64,000 nucleotides of DNA from Collinsella aerofaciens (GCF_028209885.1 NZ_JAQLEM010000007.1:22242-86241), one strand, 5' to 3'; shown: positions 8,490-16,937, counted from the first letter of the stretch. A program made the numbers and translations. Notes: a model not told the origin generated them from the letters alone.

Positions 8490-8552
8490 TTGCGGTGGAA
8501 TAGTTCTCGTTTTTGGCTATTTGCTGCCCAAACAGGAACTATTCCACCGCAA
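8490..8552. repeat. Large hairpin between convergent genes (17-bp perfect arms)
   Basis: TTGCGGTGGAATAGTTC at 8490-8506 is exactly complementary to 8536-8552, with a 29-base loop. It sits between the S-component gene and convergent exoA and could end transcription both ways, although no T tract follows. It is probably a dispersed genomic palindrome. Confidence 0.7.
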
Positions 8553-8613
8553 CTTATAGGGGGAGAGGGGTCACATGATCTGTTTTCCTCTGTCCCCCAG
8601 GAATTACTTGGGG

Positions 8614-9432
8614 CTAGAGCTTTAGCGTGAGGGTGACGGGGCAGTGGTCGCTGCCGAAGATATCGCCACGGATACCGGTGTCGCGAACGTTGGCGGCGAT
8701 TGAATCACTTACCAGGAAGTAGTCGATGCGCCAGCCGGCGTTGTTCTTGCGGGCATTAAAGCGGTAGCTCCACCAGCTGTAGATGCCCTCGACGTCGGGG
8801 TTTGCCGCGCGCCAGGTATCGGTGAAGCCGGCGTTGAGCAGCTCGGTAAACTTGCCGCGTTCCTCGTCCGAAAAGCCGGCGTTGCCGCGGTTGGACTTGG
8901 GGTTCTTAAGGTCGATCTCCTCGTGCGCCACGTTAAAGTCGCCACAGGTCACCACGGGCTTGCCGGTCTCGCGCTCAAGCGCGCTCAAAAAGCCGCGGTA
9001 GGCATCGTCCCAGGCCATGCGCACGTCGATGCGGGCGAGTTCGTTTTGCGCGTTGGGAGTGTAGACATCCACAAACCAGAACTTGTCGAACTCCAGCGCG
9101 CAGACGCGGCCCTCGGTCGCGGCTTGGGCGACGAGCTCGGCCGCCTCGCCCTCGCCGGCGTAGGGCAGCAGCGCATCGGCGCGCAGTACGCGCAGCGGTT
9201 CCTGGCGGCTAAAGACCGCGGTGCCCGAGTAGCCCTTGCGCTCGGCGTAGCTCCAGGTTTGGTGATAGCCGGGCAGGTCGATATCGACCTGGCCCTCCTG
9301 CAGCTTGGTCTCTTGCAGCGCCAGGATATCGACGTCGAGTTCTTGCGCGATCTGGATAAAGCTCGGGTCCTTTTTGAGCACGGCGCGCAGGCCGTTGACG
9401 TTCCACGAGGCGAAAGTGTAAGTCTGAGGCAT
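8614..9432 (-). CDS. Exodeoxyribonuclease III (AP endonuclease, ExoA/Xth family)
   Basis: Mg-dependent AP endonuclease and 3'-5' exonuclease for base-excision repair. The 272-residue length is typical. Signatures are FASWNVNGLRAVLKK at the N-terminus, DILALQETKLQ with the metal-binding Glu, VDVYTPNAQ, TCGDFNVAHEEIDL with the catalytic Asp and Asn, RIDYFLVSD, and GSDHCPVTLTL with the catalytic Asp-His pair. The ATG at 9432 follows AAAGGA. It is divergent from the sirtuin gene across a 113-base gap and convergent with the ECF operon. Confidence 0.95.
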   Translation of the reverse strand: MPQTYTFASWNVNGLRAVLKKDPSFIQIAQELDVDILALQETKLQEGQVDIDLPGYHQTWSYAERKGYSGTAVFSRQEPLRVLRADALLPYAGEGEAAELVAQAATEGRVCALEFDKFWFVDVYTPNAQNELARIDVRMAWDDAYRGFLSALERETGKPVVTCGDFNVAHEEIDLKNPKSNRGNAGFSDEERGKFTELLNAGFTDTWRAANPDVEGIYSWWSYRFNARKNNAGWRIDYFLVSDSIAANVRDTGIRGDIFGSDHCPVTLTLKL

Positions 9433-9545
9433 GGTGTCCTTTCGACGGGGTTGGCAGGCTTAAGATTAACGCAACAAGAGCGGGGCGGAGTCCGCGAGTG
9501 ATAGTGCGAACGCCGCCGTCCCGGAGACACGGACGGAGGACATAT

Positions 9546-10298
9546 ATGACGCAGGCGATAACGGACTCCAAACAGGCCTCCGCCGCGCTGGCGGAGCTGT
9601 TCGGCACCCACAAGTGCGTGGTCTTCTTTGGCGGCGCGGGCGTTTCCACGGCGAGTGGCATCCCCGATTTCCGCAGCGTGGACGGCCTATATCACCAACA
9701 GTTTGCCTACCCGCCCGAGACCATGCTCTCGCATAGCTTTTACGAGGTGCACCCGGCCGAGTTCTTCGACTTCTACCGCACCAAGATGATCGCGCTTGGC
9801 GCCAAGCCCAACCGCTGCCACACCAAGCTGGCCGAGCTGGAGCGCGCCGGCAAGCTAAATGCCGTGGTGACGCAAAACATTGACGGCCTGCATCAGATGG
9901 CCGGCTCACAGCGCGTGTTCGAGCTGCACGGATCGGTCCATCGCAACATTTGCCAGTCGTGCGGCGCGGTCTATAGCGCCGAGTGGATTTGCTCGCGCGA
10001 GCACGAGGACGCCGCGGGCGTGCCCGTGTGCCCCGCGTGCGGCGGGCGCATTAAGCCCGATGTGGTGCTCTACGAGGAGCCGCTCGACGAGCATGTGTTG
10101 ACCGGTGCCGTTGCCGCCATCGCCGCGGCCGATGCCCTCATCGTGGGCGGGACCTCGCTCGTGGTGTATCCGGCGGCGGGCCTTACGCGTTACTTTACCG
10201 GCGATACGCTGGCCATTTGCAATCTTGCTCCCACCGATCAGGATGCAAATGCCGACCTGCTGATTTCTTGCGACATCGCGGCCGCGTTTGCGTTCTAG
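9546..10298 (+). CDS. NAD-dependent protein deacylase, Sir2 family
   Basis: Removes acyl groups from protein lysines using NAD. It has 250 residues. The NAD-binding loop is FFGGAGVSTASGIPDFRS, followed by TQNIDGLHQ and the catalytic His in ELHGSVH. The zinc module has two Cys pairs (CQSC and CPAC). GGTSLVVYPAAGL completes the Rossmann part. It belongs to the short bacterial sirtuins. The start is the ATG at 9546 after GGAGGA; the open frame extends upstream without a ribosome site. A separate promoter appears to serve the folate gene downstream. Confidence 0.94.
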   Translation: MTQAITDSKQASAALAELFGTHKCVVFFGGAGVSTASGIPDFRSVDGLYHQQFAYPPETMLSHSFYEVHPAEFFDFYRTKMIALGAKPNRCHTKLAELERAGKLNAVVTQNIDGLHQMAGSQRVFELHGSVHRNICQSCGAVYSAEWICSREHEDAAGVPVCPACGGRIKPDVVLYEEPLDEHVLTGAVAAIAAADALIVGGTSLVVYPAAGLTRYFTGDTLAICNLAPTDQDANADLLISCDIAAAFAF

Positions 10299-10312
10299 CC
10301 CGCGCGCGCGGA

Positions 10313-10318
10313 TACAAT
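10313..10318 (+). promoter_or_regulatory. Candidate -10 box of folP-folK
   Basis: TACAAT lies 15 bases after the sirtuin stop and 76 bases before the folP-folK start. A hairpin (about 10344-10369, GCCGCC arms) follows in the leader. The -35 is not clear. Confidence 0.4.
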
Positions 10319-10393
10319 AGAAAGACTGAGTGCAAAGCGACCCCGCCGCCAGCTCCCCAAGCTCGGCGGCGTGGGCATTTTAGGAGGATGTTC

Positions 10394-12136
10394 ATGGCGA
10401 ACGACAGCAAGACATGGCGGTGCGGAAAGTACGAGCTCAGCTTTGACCGTCCGCGCATCATGGGCGTCCTCAACGTGACGCCCGATTCGTTTAGCGATGG
10501 CGGGGAGCACTTCGACCCCGATGCCGCCATCGAGTACGGCCTGGCGATGCTCGACGCCGGCGCCGACATCATCGACGTGGGCGGCGAGTCCACGCGCCCT
10601 GGTTTTACTCCGGTCAACCCCGACGAGGAGGCTCGCCGCGTGCTGCCCGTAGTGCGCGCGCTGGCCAAGGAGGGCGCCATCGTCTCGATCGACACGCGTC
10701 ATGTGGCGGTTGCCAAGGCGGCCGTGCGCTGCGGCGCCTCGATCGTCAACGACGTGACCGGCTTCACCGATCCCAAGATGGTCGAGTTTGTTAAGACGAG
10801 TACCTGCGGCGTCATCGTGATGCATGCCGGCGAGGTCGCCGCGCCCGCCCGCACGCACGCAACGGTGCAGCTCGATACCTCGGCTGCGGCGTTTGTTGCC
10901 GAGAAGGCACGCGAAGCGGCTGCCGAGGCCGCGCGCGAGGCCGAGAAGCCGGCCCGTCGCCGTCGCGGCAAGTTGCTGGGCGATCCTAAGCCGGAGGCCA
11001 AGCTTCCGGGCGGCGTGGTGCAGCCCTCGTTGCCGTTTGGCGAACCGGAGTCCACGTCCGAGCCTGCAAGCGAGCAGGAGACGCCGGCCGCCGAGCAGAC
11101 TGCTGCCGCCGAGACCGTTGCGCCCGCGCCCGAGGCCGCGTCCGCAGCCACCGAGGCCGCATCGGAGTCCAATGACCGCCTGGCCGCCATGATGCGCCGC
11201 AGCGCCCGCCGCGAGGAAGCCTACGTGCCCACCTCGCAGCTCCGCCGCTTTACCCTGCCCGATTCGGCGCCCATCATGCGCCGCGTTATGGGCTTTCTGT
11301 CCGACCAGGCCCGCACGCTCATCCATGCCGGCGTGTCGCGCGACCGCATCTGCATCGATCCTGGCCCGGGCTTTGGTAAGTCGGCTAACGAGGACATCGT
11401 CATCCAGCGCGAGACTGCCAAGATGGCGTCACTGGGCTATCCGCTCATGTGCGCCGTGTCGCGCAAGCGCTTTGTGGGCGCCGTCTCGGGCGTGACCGAG
11501 GCCGCCGAGCGCGATGCCGCTACGTTTGGCGTGTGCCTGGGCGCCATCCAGGCCGGTGCCAACATCGTGCGCGTGCACGACGCCGCGGGTTTTGCGCAGT
11601 TCCTAAACGGCTACTGGGCGGTTGCCAAGCCACAGCCGCGCCGCGCGTTTGTGGCCGTGGGCTCCAACCTGGGGCATCGCTGCGACAACCTCCGCGCCGC
11701 ACGCGAGATGATCGCCGAGATTCCACTCACCTGCGTGTCTAACTCCTCCAAGATTTACGAGAGCGAGCCTGCCTACGAGACGCGCCAGGACGCGTTTGCC
11801 AACGCCGTCATCGAGATCAAGACCGAGCTTGCGCCGCTGGTGCTGCTCGACGAGCTCATGAAGATCGAGGCCGAGCTGGGGCGCGACCGCTCCAAAAAGG
11901 CCAAGGCCAACGGTCCGCGCACCATCGACCTGGACCTGCTGTGGATGGACGGCGAGACCCACGGCGGCAAAAAGCTGCGCCTGCCGCATCCGCTGATCGG
12001 CGAACGCGATTTTGTGCTGGTGCCGCTCGAGGACCTGATGCACGACCCGGCTCGGTTCTTCCGCTACAACGGCGTCGAGGTCAAGGAGCCCGAGGACCGC
12101 GTGGGCCATATCGTGGGCGAATTGGGGCGTATGTAG
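10394..12136 (+). CDS. folP-folK: Dihydropteroate synthase-HPPK fusion with a long low-complexity insert
   Basis: Two folate enzymes in one 580-residue chain. Residues about 1-410 are dihydropteroate synthase (RIMGVLNVTPDSFSDGG, GGESTRPG, SIDTRH, IVNDVTGF, DPGPGFGKS, SRKRFVG). Residues about 414-580 are hydroxymethylpterin pyrophosphokinase (FVAVGSNLGHR, NGPRTIDLDLLW, LPHPLIGERDFVL). The synthase is interrupted between its VIVMHAGEV strand and the MRRVMGFL helix by about 140 residues (146-290) rich in Ala, Glu and Pro; a loop of a few tens of residues is normal there. All catalytic motifs remain. The ATG at 10394 follows AGGAGG with a six-base gap. No folB is nearby. The next gene begins directly after the stop. 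Confidence 0.93.
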   Translation: MANDSKTWRCGKYELSFDRPRIMGVLNVTPDSFSDGGEHFDPDAAIEYGLAMLDAGADIIDVGGESTRPGFTPVNPDEEARRVLPVVRALAKEGAIVSIDTRHVAVAKAAVRCGASIVNDVTGFTDPKMVEFVKTSTCGVIVMHAGEVAAPARTHATVQLDTSAAAFVAEKAREAAAEAAREAEKPARRRRGKLLGDPKPEAKLPGGVVQPSLPFGEPESTSEPASEQETPAAEQTAAAETVAPAPEAASAATEAASESNDRLAAMMRRSARREEAYVPTSQLRRFTLPDSAPIMRRVMGFLSDQARTLIHAGVSRDRICIDPGPGFGKSANEDIVIQRETAKMASLGYPLMCAVSRKRFVGAVSGVTEAAERDAATFGVCLGAIQAGANIVRVHDAAGFAQFLNGYWAVAKPQPRRAFVAVGSNLGHRCDNLRAAREMIAEIPLTCVSNSSKIYESEPAYETRQDAFANAVIEIKTELAPLVLLDELMKIEAELGRDRSKKAKANGPRTIDLDLLWMDGETHGGKKLRLPHPLIGERDFVLVPLEDLMHDPARFFRYNGVEVKEPEDRVGHIVGELGRM

Positions 12137-12838
12137 ATGATCGAGATGAATGCTGTTGCCGCTGGCACCGAGCTCGACGCGGCGCGCGACGCGGGCCGCG
12201 AGGGCATGTCCGCGGGCTGGTGCGCGTGGAGCGCGGGCGATGCATCGCTGATGTTTTCGCTGGTCGTGCGCCCCGATGTGAACATGCACGCCTTCCACGG
12301 CCTGCCGTTTGTGGCCGCAATGGGTATGATGGACGCGCTCGCGGGCACGGCCGCAACGCCGGGTCTGGGGCTTGCCGGCAAAGTGGGCATCCAGTGGCCG
12401 AGTGACATCGTGTGCGGCGCGCCCGCGTTTGAGACGTCGCTCGCGCGCGTCGCCGCCAACGGCGGTGCCGGTGCCGCGGGCATGTTCGGTGCCGTGACGG
12501 TGGATATTGAGCGTTCGGCACTGAGCGAGCTTGGCGTGGATATGGCTGACGAAGCGCTGGTCGAGGCGCTGGCCGCCGCCGTGTTGACCCGCGTGGATGC
12601 CTGGGCGGTTGTCGCCAACACACCACAGGGTGCTGCCGGTCCGCTGGCCCCCGTGCTGGGCGAGTACTTCGACATGGTGCCGCTGCTCGGTCGCCAAGTT
12701 GCGGCGGTGTCGCCCAACGGCTTGCCGCTTGCGGTCGGTGTGTTTGCGGGCCTGGACATCTGGGGCCGCGCGACCATCAAGACCGATGCCGGCGAGCAGG
12801 AGTTTCCGCCCGAGGCCGTACGGATTCGCGGGCTGTAG
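12137..12838 (+). CDS. Divergent biotin-ligase-like (BirA/LplA fold) protein, probably not catalytic
   Basis: A 233-residue protein whose layout follows biotin protein ligases: LMFSLVVRPDVN (LS-S-RP strand), GIQWPSDIV where BirA has KWPND, then AGMFGAVTVDIE (GIGINV position). The C-terminal part, LLGRQVAAVSPNGLPLAVGVFAGLDIWGRATI in two pieces, resembles the small SH3-like domain. The GRGRxGR biotinoyl-AMP loop is absent and the key Lys of KWPND is Gln, so normal ligation is doubtful. It starts at the base after the folP-folK stop and is probably co-translated. Function unknown; the family assignment is moderate. Confidence 0.55.
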   Translation: MIEMNAVAAGTELDAARDAGREGMSAGWCAWSAGDASLMFSLVVRPDVNMHAFHGLPFVAAMGMMDALAGTAATPGLGLAGKVGIQWPSDIVCGAPAFETSLARVAANGGAGAAGMFGAVTVDIERSALSELGVDMADEALVEALAAAVLTRVDAWAVVANTPQGAAGPLAPVLGEYFDMVPLLGRQVAAVSPNGLPLAVGVFAGLDIWGRATIKTDAGEQEFPPEAVRIRGL

Positions 12839-12877
12839 CGCGAGGCGCCAGCGCTCAAAGACAACGATGGCAACAAG

Positions 12878-12905
12878 ACCCTCCTCGGCCTGTGCCGGGG
12901 AGGGT
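12878..12905 (+). terminator. Probable terminator of the folP-folK operon
   Basis: ACCCTCC-TCGGC pairs with GCCG-GGGAGGGT across a short loop, 40 bases after the stop. Only a short T run follows. Confidence 0.55.
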
Positions 12906-12936
12906 TTCGCCTATCTGGGGAATGGGTTGCCAGCGC

Positions 12937-12978
12937 CCTATTCCTCAAAACTGAAAATTTTTCGATTTTGAGGAATAG
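12937..12978. repeat. CTATTCCTCAAAA palindrome, copy 1
   Basis: CTATTCCTCAAAA (12938-12950) is inverted at 12966-12978, with an A/T-rich loop. Copies 2 (13023-13064) and 3 (14295-14337) lie on the two sides of the DUF4143 ATPase gene. Confidence 0.75.
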
Positions 12979-13022
12979 AATTAAGCCAGCTCGGGCTTTT
13001 GCGAGGTATATTCGTTGCAGAG

Positions 13023-13064
13023 CCTATTCCTCGAAACTGAAAAATTTTCGTTTTTGAGGAATAG
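13023..13064. repeat. CTATTCCTCAAAA palindrome, copy 2
   Basis: Arms at 13024-13036 and 13052-13064, with one base different from copy 1 (CTATTCCTCGAAA). It ends 26 bases before the ATPase start. Confidence 0.75.
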
Positions 13065-13090
13065 CGATAAAAGACCGCAGGGAGGCGCCA

Positions 13091-14287
13091 ATGAAACTCA
13101 TCAATAGAACGTCATACATGGACATGTTGACGAGCCTTATTGGCGTGCCGGACATCAAGGTCATAACGGGCATTCGCCGTGGCGGTAAGTCAAAATTGCT
13201 CGAGGCCCTCCGCGATTACGTGGAGGCAAATCTGTCCAATTCGAATGTCATCCATATCAATTACAACCTCGACGAGTTCGAGGACCTGCTCGAATATCAT
13301 GCCCTGCTCGCCTATGTAAAAGAGCATCGAGCGTCCGACAAGCAAAACTTCCTGCTTATCGATGAGGTTCAGATGTGCGACGGCTTTGAACGCGCGATCA
13401 ACAGCCTCCATGCATCCGAGCAGTACGACATTTTCATTACCGGATCGAACGCCTTTTTGCTGTCGAGCGATCTGTCGACGCTCTTTACGGGGCGTACGTT
13501 CGAGATCGAGGTTTTCCCATTCTCGTTTGAGGAGTATCGTCTCTATGGCGACGAGGGCGATGTCGACCGCGACTTCGATGAGTACGCGAGAACCGGCGGT
13601 ATGTCCGGCTCTTACCCTTATCCACTGCAGGAGCAGCGCTATCAATATCTCTCCAATGTCTTCAAAACGCTCATCGTGAGGGATATCGTGCAGCGGTATA
13701 ACGTGAGAAACGAATCGGCGCTGCTGCGCATTGCCGATTACATGATGGACAACGTTTCCAACATTACGTCGGCACGCAACATTACTGATGCATTAAATGC
13801 GGATGGGCTAAAGATTACGAACAAGACGGTCGGCACGTACATGGGGTACCTGTGCGATGCGTTTGCCTTCTATAAAGTTCGTCGGTACGACATTCGCGGC
13901 AAAAAATACCTTAAGAGCGGCGAGAAATATTACCTGGCAGACCACGCGTTCAAATACGCACTGCTCGGTACACGTGATATGGATTGGGGACGCGTATACG
14001 AGAACATGGTGGCCATCGAGCTGCTGCGCCGCGGATACGAGGTATACGTCGGTGTGCTCTATAAAAAGGAAATTGACTTTATAGCAATCAAGCGAAGCGA
14101 GAAGCTCTACATTCAGGTGAGCGACGACATCAGCTCGGATAAGACATTTGAACGCGAGATTTCGCCACTGCTGAGCATTGGCGACGCGTACCCCAAGATG
14201 ATTCTCGCCCGAACGCATCACGAGGCCACGGACCGCAATGGGGTGCAGATCGTGGACCTGGCGAGGTGGCTATGCGGCGAGGCGTAG
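13091..14287 (+). CDS. AAA_14 / DUF4143 ATPase
   Basis: A 398-residue ATPase of the AAA_14 plus DUF4143 class; cellular role not established. The Walker A variant is ITGIRRGGKSKLL (residues about 25-37), Walker B is FLLIDEVQMC, and FITGSNAFLLSSDLSTLF is the sensor region typical of the family. The C-terminal DUF4143 part has RVYENMVAIELLRRGYEVY followed by KEIDFIAIK and LYIQVSDD, a restriction-endonuclease-like E...D...Q arrangement. The ATG at 13091 follows GGGAGG. It is a single gene with palindromes before and after it and lower GC than its neighbours, as expected of an accessory cargo gene. Confidence 0.88.
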   Translation: MKLINRTSYMDMLTSLIGVPDIKVITGIRRGGKSKLLEALRDYVEANLSNSNVIHINYNLDEFEDLLEYHALLAYVKEHRASDKQNFLLIDEVQMCDGFERAINSLHASEQYDIFITGSNAFLLSSDLSTLFTGRTFEIEVFPFSFEEYRLYGDEGDVDRDFDEYARTGGMSGSYPYPLQEQRYQYLSNVFKTLIVRDIVQRYNVRNESALLRIADYMMDNVSNITSARNITDALNADGLKITNKTVGTYMGYLCDAFAFYKVRRYDIRGKKYLKSGEKYYLADHAFKYALLGTRDMDWGRVYENMVAIELLRRGYEVYVGVLYKKEIDFIAIKRSEKLYIQVSDDISSDKTFEREISPLLSIGDAYPKMILARTHHEATDRNGVQIVDLARWLCGEA

Positions 14288-14294
14288 CAGAAAG

Positions 14295-14337
14295 CCTATT
14301 CCTCAAAACTGATAAATTTTCGATTTTGAGGAATAGG
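14295..14337. repeat. CTATTCCTCAAAA palindrome, copy 3
   Basis: CCTATTCCTCAAAA at 14295-14308 is exactly inverted at 14324-14337. It starts eight bases after the ATPase stop and may end its transcript. Confidence 0.75.
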
Positions 14338-14392
14338 ACCGATGCGTTGCCTAGTTCGCCGCTCGCGTTCGTGCTCGACTTAAGCCCCTGCT

Positions 14393-15166
14393 CTATCCCA
14401 GCTCCTGCATGCGGCGGTAGATTTCGCAGATACCCTTGATGGTGAGCTGTCCGTCGACCACGTCGAAGGCATCGGTCGAATCGGCGACGATACTGGCGAG
14501 ACCGCCCGTGGCGATAACGGTGGCATCCTCGCGGCCCAGCTCGCGCTTCATGCGCGCGACCAGGCCCTCGGCCATGGCCGCGGCGCCCATCACGGCGCCG
14601 ACCTTGATGCACTCCTCGGTATCGCGGCCGATGGCGTGCTCGGGCGCCTCGAGCGGCACGCTGGCGAGCTTGGCGGCACGGGCGGCAAGCGCGTCCATGG
14701 AGATGCGAATGCCCGGCGCGATCGCTCCGCCAATGTAATAACCGTCCTCATCGATGACGTCGATATTGGTCGCGGTGCCAAAGTCCACCACGATTGCCGG
14801 CGCGCCGTAGAAGGTCTCGGCCGCAACGGCGTTAGCGACGCGATCGGCGCCTACGGCCTGGGGACGCGCCGCGCGCAGCTTGGTCACCGCGGCCGTCTGC
14901 GGCCCGATAACGATGGCGTCCGCGGCAATGCGGTCGGCCACAGTGTGCCACTCGCGCGAGAGCTGCGGCACCACGCCGGCGAAGGCGACCGCGTCGACCG
15001 CGTCGAGCGAGAGGCCGTACATCTTAAAGAAGCCCATCAGGCGCACATGGATCTCGTCGGCGGTATAGGAGCGGTCGGTGGGCATGCGCCACGACTGCAC
15101 CAGCTCGTCTCCGTCAAACAGGCCCATGGCCGTCTGCGTGTTTCCCATATCGATAGCGAGCAGCAT
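14393..15166 (-). CDS. coaX: Type III pantothenate kinase
   Basis: First step of coenzyme A synthesis: phosphorylates pantothenate. The protein has 257 residues and the ASKHA-fold signatures LLAIDMGNTQTAMGLF, RPQAVGADRVANAVAA, IVVDFGTATNIDVID and GGAIAPGIRISMDALAARAA. The ATG at 15166 follows GGGAG five bases away; an upstream in-frame Met (15187) has no ribosome site. It is a single gene just before the tRNA and the integrated region, so it marks core chromosome. Confidence 0.95.
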   Translation of the reverse strand: MLLAIDMGNTQTAMGLFDGDELVQSWRMPTDRSYTADEIHVRLMGFFKMYGLSLDAVDAVAFAGVVPQLSREWHTVADRIAADAIVIGPQTAAVTKLRAARPQAVGADRVANAVAAETFYGAPAIVVDFGTATNIDVIDEDGYYIGGAIAPGIRISMDALAARAAKLASVPLEAPEHAIGRDTEECIKVGAVMGAAAMAEGLVARMKRELGREDATVIATGGLASIVADSTDAFDVVDGQLTIKGICEIYRRMQELG

Positions 15167-15363
15167 GTCTACTCCCGGTGTTGGCATAAAAGGACGCGCA
15201 CCATTGTATACGCGCCGTCGACGGCGCTCGGCCGCGATTCGTTTACAGTGATAGGGGCTGAGGGGTTTTAAATATGAAGGAATTATGCTCTACGAGATTT
15301 TCCTTGCCGTTTACCGAACTCCCGCGTAATATTCTTTTTTGCGCACATGAGGCGCCCAGACAT

Positions 15364-15440
15364 TGCGGGGTGGAGCAGTCTGGTAGCTCGCCGGGCTCAT
15401 AACCCGGAGGTCGTAGGTTCAAATCCTGCCCCCGCGACCA
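15364..15440 (+). tRNA. Initiator tRNA-Met (anticodon CAU)
   Basis: 77 bases with CCA encoded. The anticodon loop is CTCATAA on a stem CCGGG/CCCGG, giving the three consecutive G-C pairs specific to initiators. The T arm is GTAGG TTCAAAT CCTGC. The acceptor pairs GCGGGG with CCCCGC, and the first pair is a weak U-G, in keeping with the unpaired 1-72 position of bacterial initiators. A rho-independent terminator follows. Its 3' part is the integration target of the region up to 25455. Confidence 0.95.
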
Positions 15441-15455
15441 AGAACTTGCAGCTCG
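15398..15455 (+). repeat. Left attachment repeat (attL), within the tRNA 3' part
   Basis: The 58 bases from the anticodon CAT through CCA and 15 bases beyond are identical to 25398-25455. A third, imperfect copy is at 20821-20866. This is the usual footprint of tyrosine-integrase insertion into a tRNA 3' end. Confidence 0.88.
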
Positions 15456-15484
15456 GAAGCAAAATTGCTTCCGAGCTTTTTCTT
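15450..15484 (+). terminator. Terminator of the tRNA
   Basis: AGCTCGGAAGC pairs with GCTTCCGAGCT, followed by TTTTTCTTT. The right attachment copy has a different hairpin at the same place (25451-25479). Confidence 0.85.
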
Positions 15485-16028
15485 TATCGGTTTACTTTGC
15501 GGGTGAATTGCGGGTGAATCCTGAGTCAATTTATTATGTGAAGCAAATAAACCATTGATAATCGCGGGCCGGTCGGCTTGACTTATCGACCGATAAACTC
15601 CAATTGGGAGGAGTTTCGGCGGTCCTTAGCTAATAATAGTGCCGGGGATGGACCGCGCCATCCCCGGACCTTGCGCGCCAAAGGGACGAGTCCCCTTGGA
15701 ACCCCGTCTATTGCTCTCAACACGGAAACAGGGGAGTGGGGGATACGGGTTGTAGGATGCCGACGGGCGAGCGCTATGCTGTCTCAAGTCCGCATGTAGC
15801 TTGTTCGGAGGCCGTCTCTGCGTCTCAAGGCGGGCAATGAATTCTGGCAATGGAACTTCTTCGTATCTGTTCGCTGCGACTTGAGCGATGCGCTCCGCAC
15901 AAATAATGTTGCCGAAGCATGCGGAATATCAGAAGAGAGATTGCAGGACATGAGTCAGCGCATGAAGAGCTGCCCGTCGTTTTGATAATGACATAATTAA
16001 GTGGCAAACTAAAGCGATCGGAGCGACC
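15485..16028. other. Intergenic region with hairpins inside the left element
   Basis: No convincing full gene. Hairpins: about 15596-15617 (AAACTCC arms), about 15642-15668 (CCGGGGATGG arms) and a short one after it (AAGGGA with TCCCTT-type pairing). A short protein fragment is listed separately at 15800-15985. The GGAG at about 16018 is the murR-like ribosome site. Confidence 0.5.
15800..15985 (+). pseudogene. Fragment of an unrecognised protein
   Basis: The frame is open for 61 residues after a stop codon at 15797, with no start codon or ribosome site. The end reads NNVAEACGISEERLQDMSQR and has the look of a helix-turn-helix or coiled tail. It is probably the remaining C-terminus of a gene cut during integration. 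I do not recognise the family. Confidence 0.3.
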
Positions 16029-16886
16029 ATGATTCTTGACAGCCTGCGTAACAGCGCGTCTTTTAATGAAACCGACCGAGCCATTGCTACCTATCTGCTC
16101 AATCATACCGGCGACCTTAAGACCCTCACTATGGCAAAGCTCGCACAGGAGACTTACACCTCGAACGCGACAATCATCCGCTTTTGTAAGAAATTGGGCC
16201 TAAGCGGCTATCGAGAGTTGATCATGCAGCTCATCCAGGAGATAAGCGGAGACTATCTTCTGGCTGCCACTGTCGATCACAATCGTCCTTTTGGCAGTAC
16301 CGATTCAATTGAGGCCATCGAGGGCAACCTTGCAAATCTCCTGAAGGGCGTCATAGATCAAACGAAAATCGAGCTCGATAGCGCCAAATTGAGCATAATC
16401 GCCAAGGCAGTTCTTAGCGCCCCGCGAATTTACATCTTTGCTAAAGGGGAAAGCTATCTGGCGGGATGTATCTTTCGCAACAATCTTCTCAAGCTCGATC
16501 GTCATGTCACCATGGCGGACGACGGTGGCCTGCAGACACTGCACGTTAAGAACGGTAGGCCCGGCGACCTGTTTTTATTCCTAAGCTACAGCGGCATTCA
16601 CTATGATTATTCCAAATACGCCGCCGCTCTTTCCGAGCGCGGAATCAAGCCGTGTTTAATCACGGCGTTTTCTGATTCGGCGCTCGCCAGGCAATGCGAC
16701 ACTGTCTTGCTCATTCCAAAATCAGAGCGCGTGATTGGAAAGGTTGCCAATTACTCTTCCATGATCTCGCTCACGTATACGCTTCAGGTTATTTATTCGC
16801 TTATATTCAATCAGGATTATCAAGAGAACTATCGTGTAAAACACGAGGCCGATTCGTTCATCTTTACGAGTTTTGCGGAGATTTAG
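16029..16886 (+). CDS. RpiR/MurR-family transcriptional regulator
   Basis: A 285-residue sugar-phosphate-responsive regulator. Residues about 1-75 form the HTH_6 domain (FNETDRAIATYLLNH, then TMAKLAQETYTSNATIIRFC, KKLGLSGYRELIMQL). Residues about 110-260 form a SIS sugar-phosphate-binding domain (IYIFAKGESYLAGCIFRNN, LFLFLSYSG, KPCLITAFSDSALARQCD). The ATG at 16029 follows CGGAG. It is convergent with the PTS/GH4 operon and most likely controls it in response to a phosphorylated alpha-glucoside; that link is inference from position. Confidence 0.9.
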   Translation: MILDSLRNSASFNETDRAIATYLLNHTGDLKTLTMAKLAQETYTSNATIIRFCKKLGLSGYRELIMQLIQEISGDYLLAATVDHNRPFGSTDSIEAIEGNLANLLKGVIDQTKIELDSAKLSIIAKAVLSAPRIYIFAKGESYLAGCIFRNNLLKLDRHVTMADDGGLQTLHVKNGRPGDLFLFLSYSGIHYDYSKYAAALSERGIKPCLITAFSDSALARQCDTVLLIPKSERVIGKVANYSSMISLTYTLQVIYSLIFNQDYQENYRVKHEADSFIFTSFAEI

Positions 16887-16893
16887 TCATACA

Positions 16894-16937
16894 AAAGGTG
16901 ACCCCAAAGCATTTTGCCTTGAGGCCACCTTTTGTGC
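16894..16937. terminator. Bidirectional terminator between the regulator and the GH4 gene
   Basis: AAAAGGTGACC and GGCCACCTTTT form a stem with A runs on one side and T runs on the other, between two convergent genes. Confidence 0.75.
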
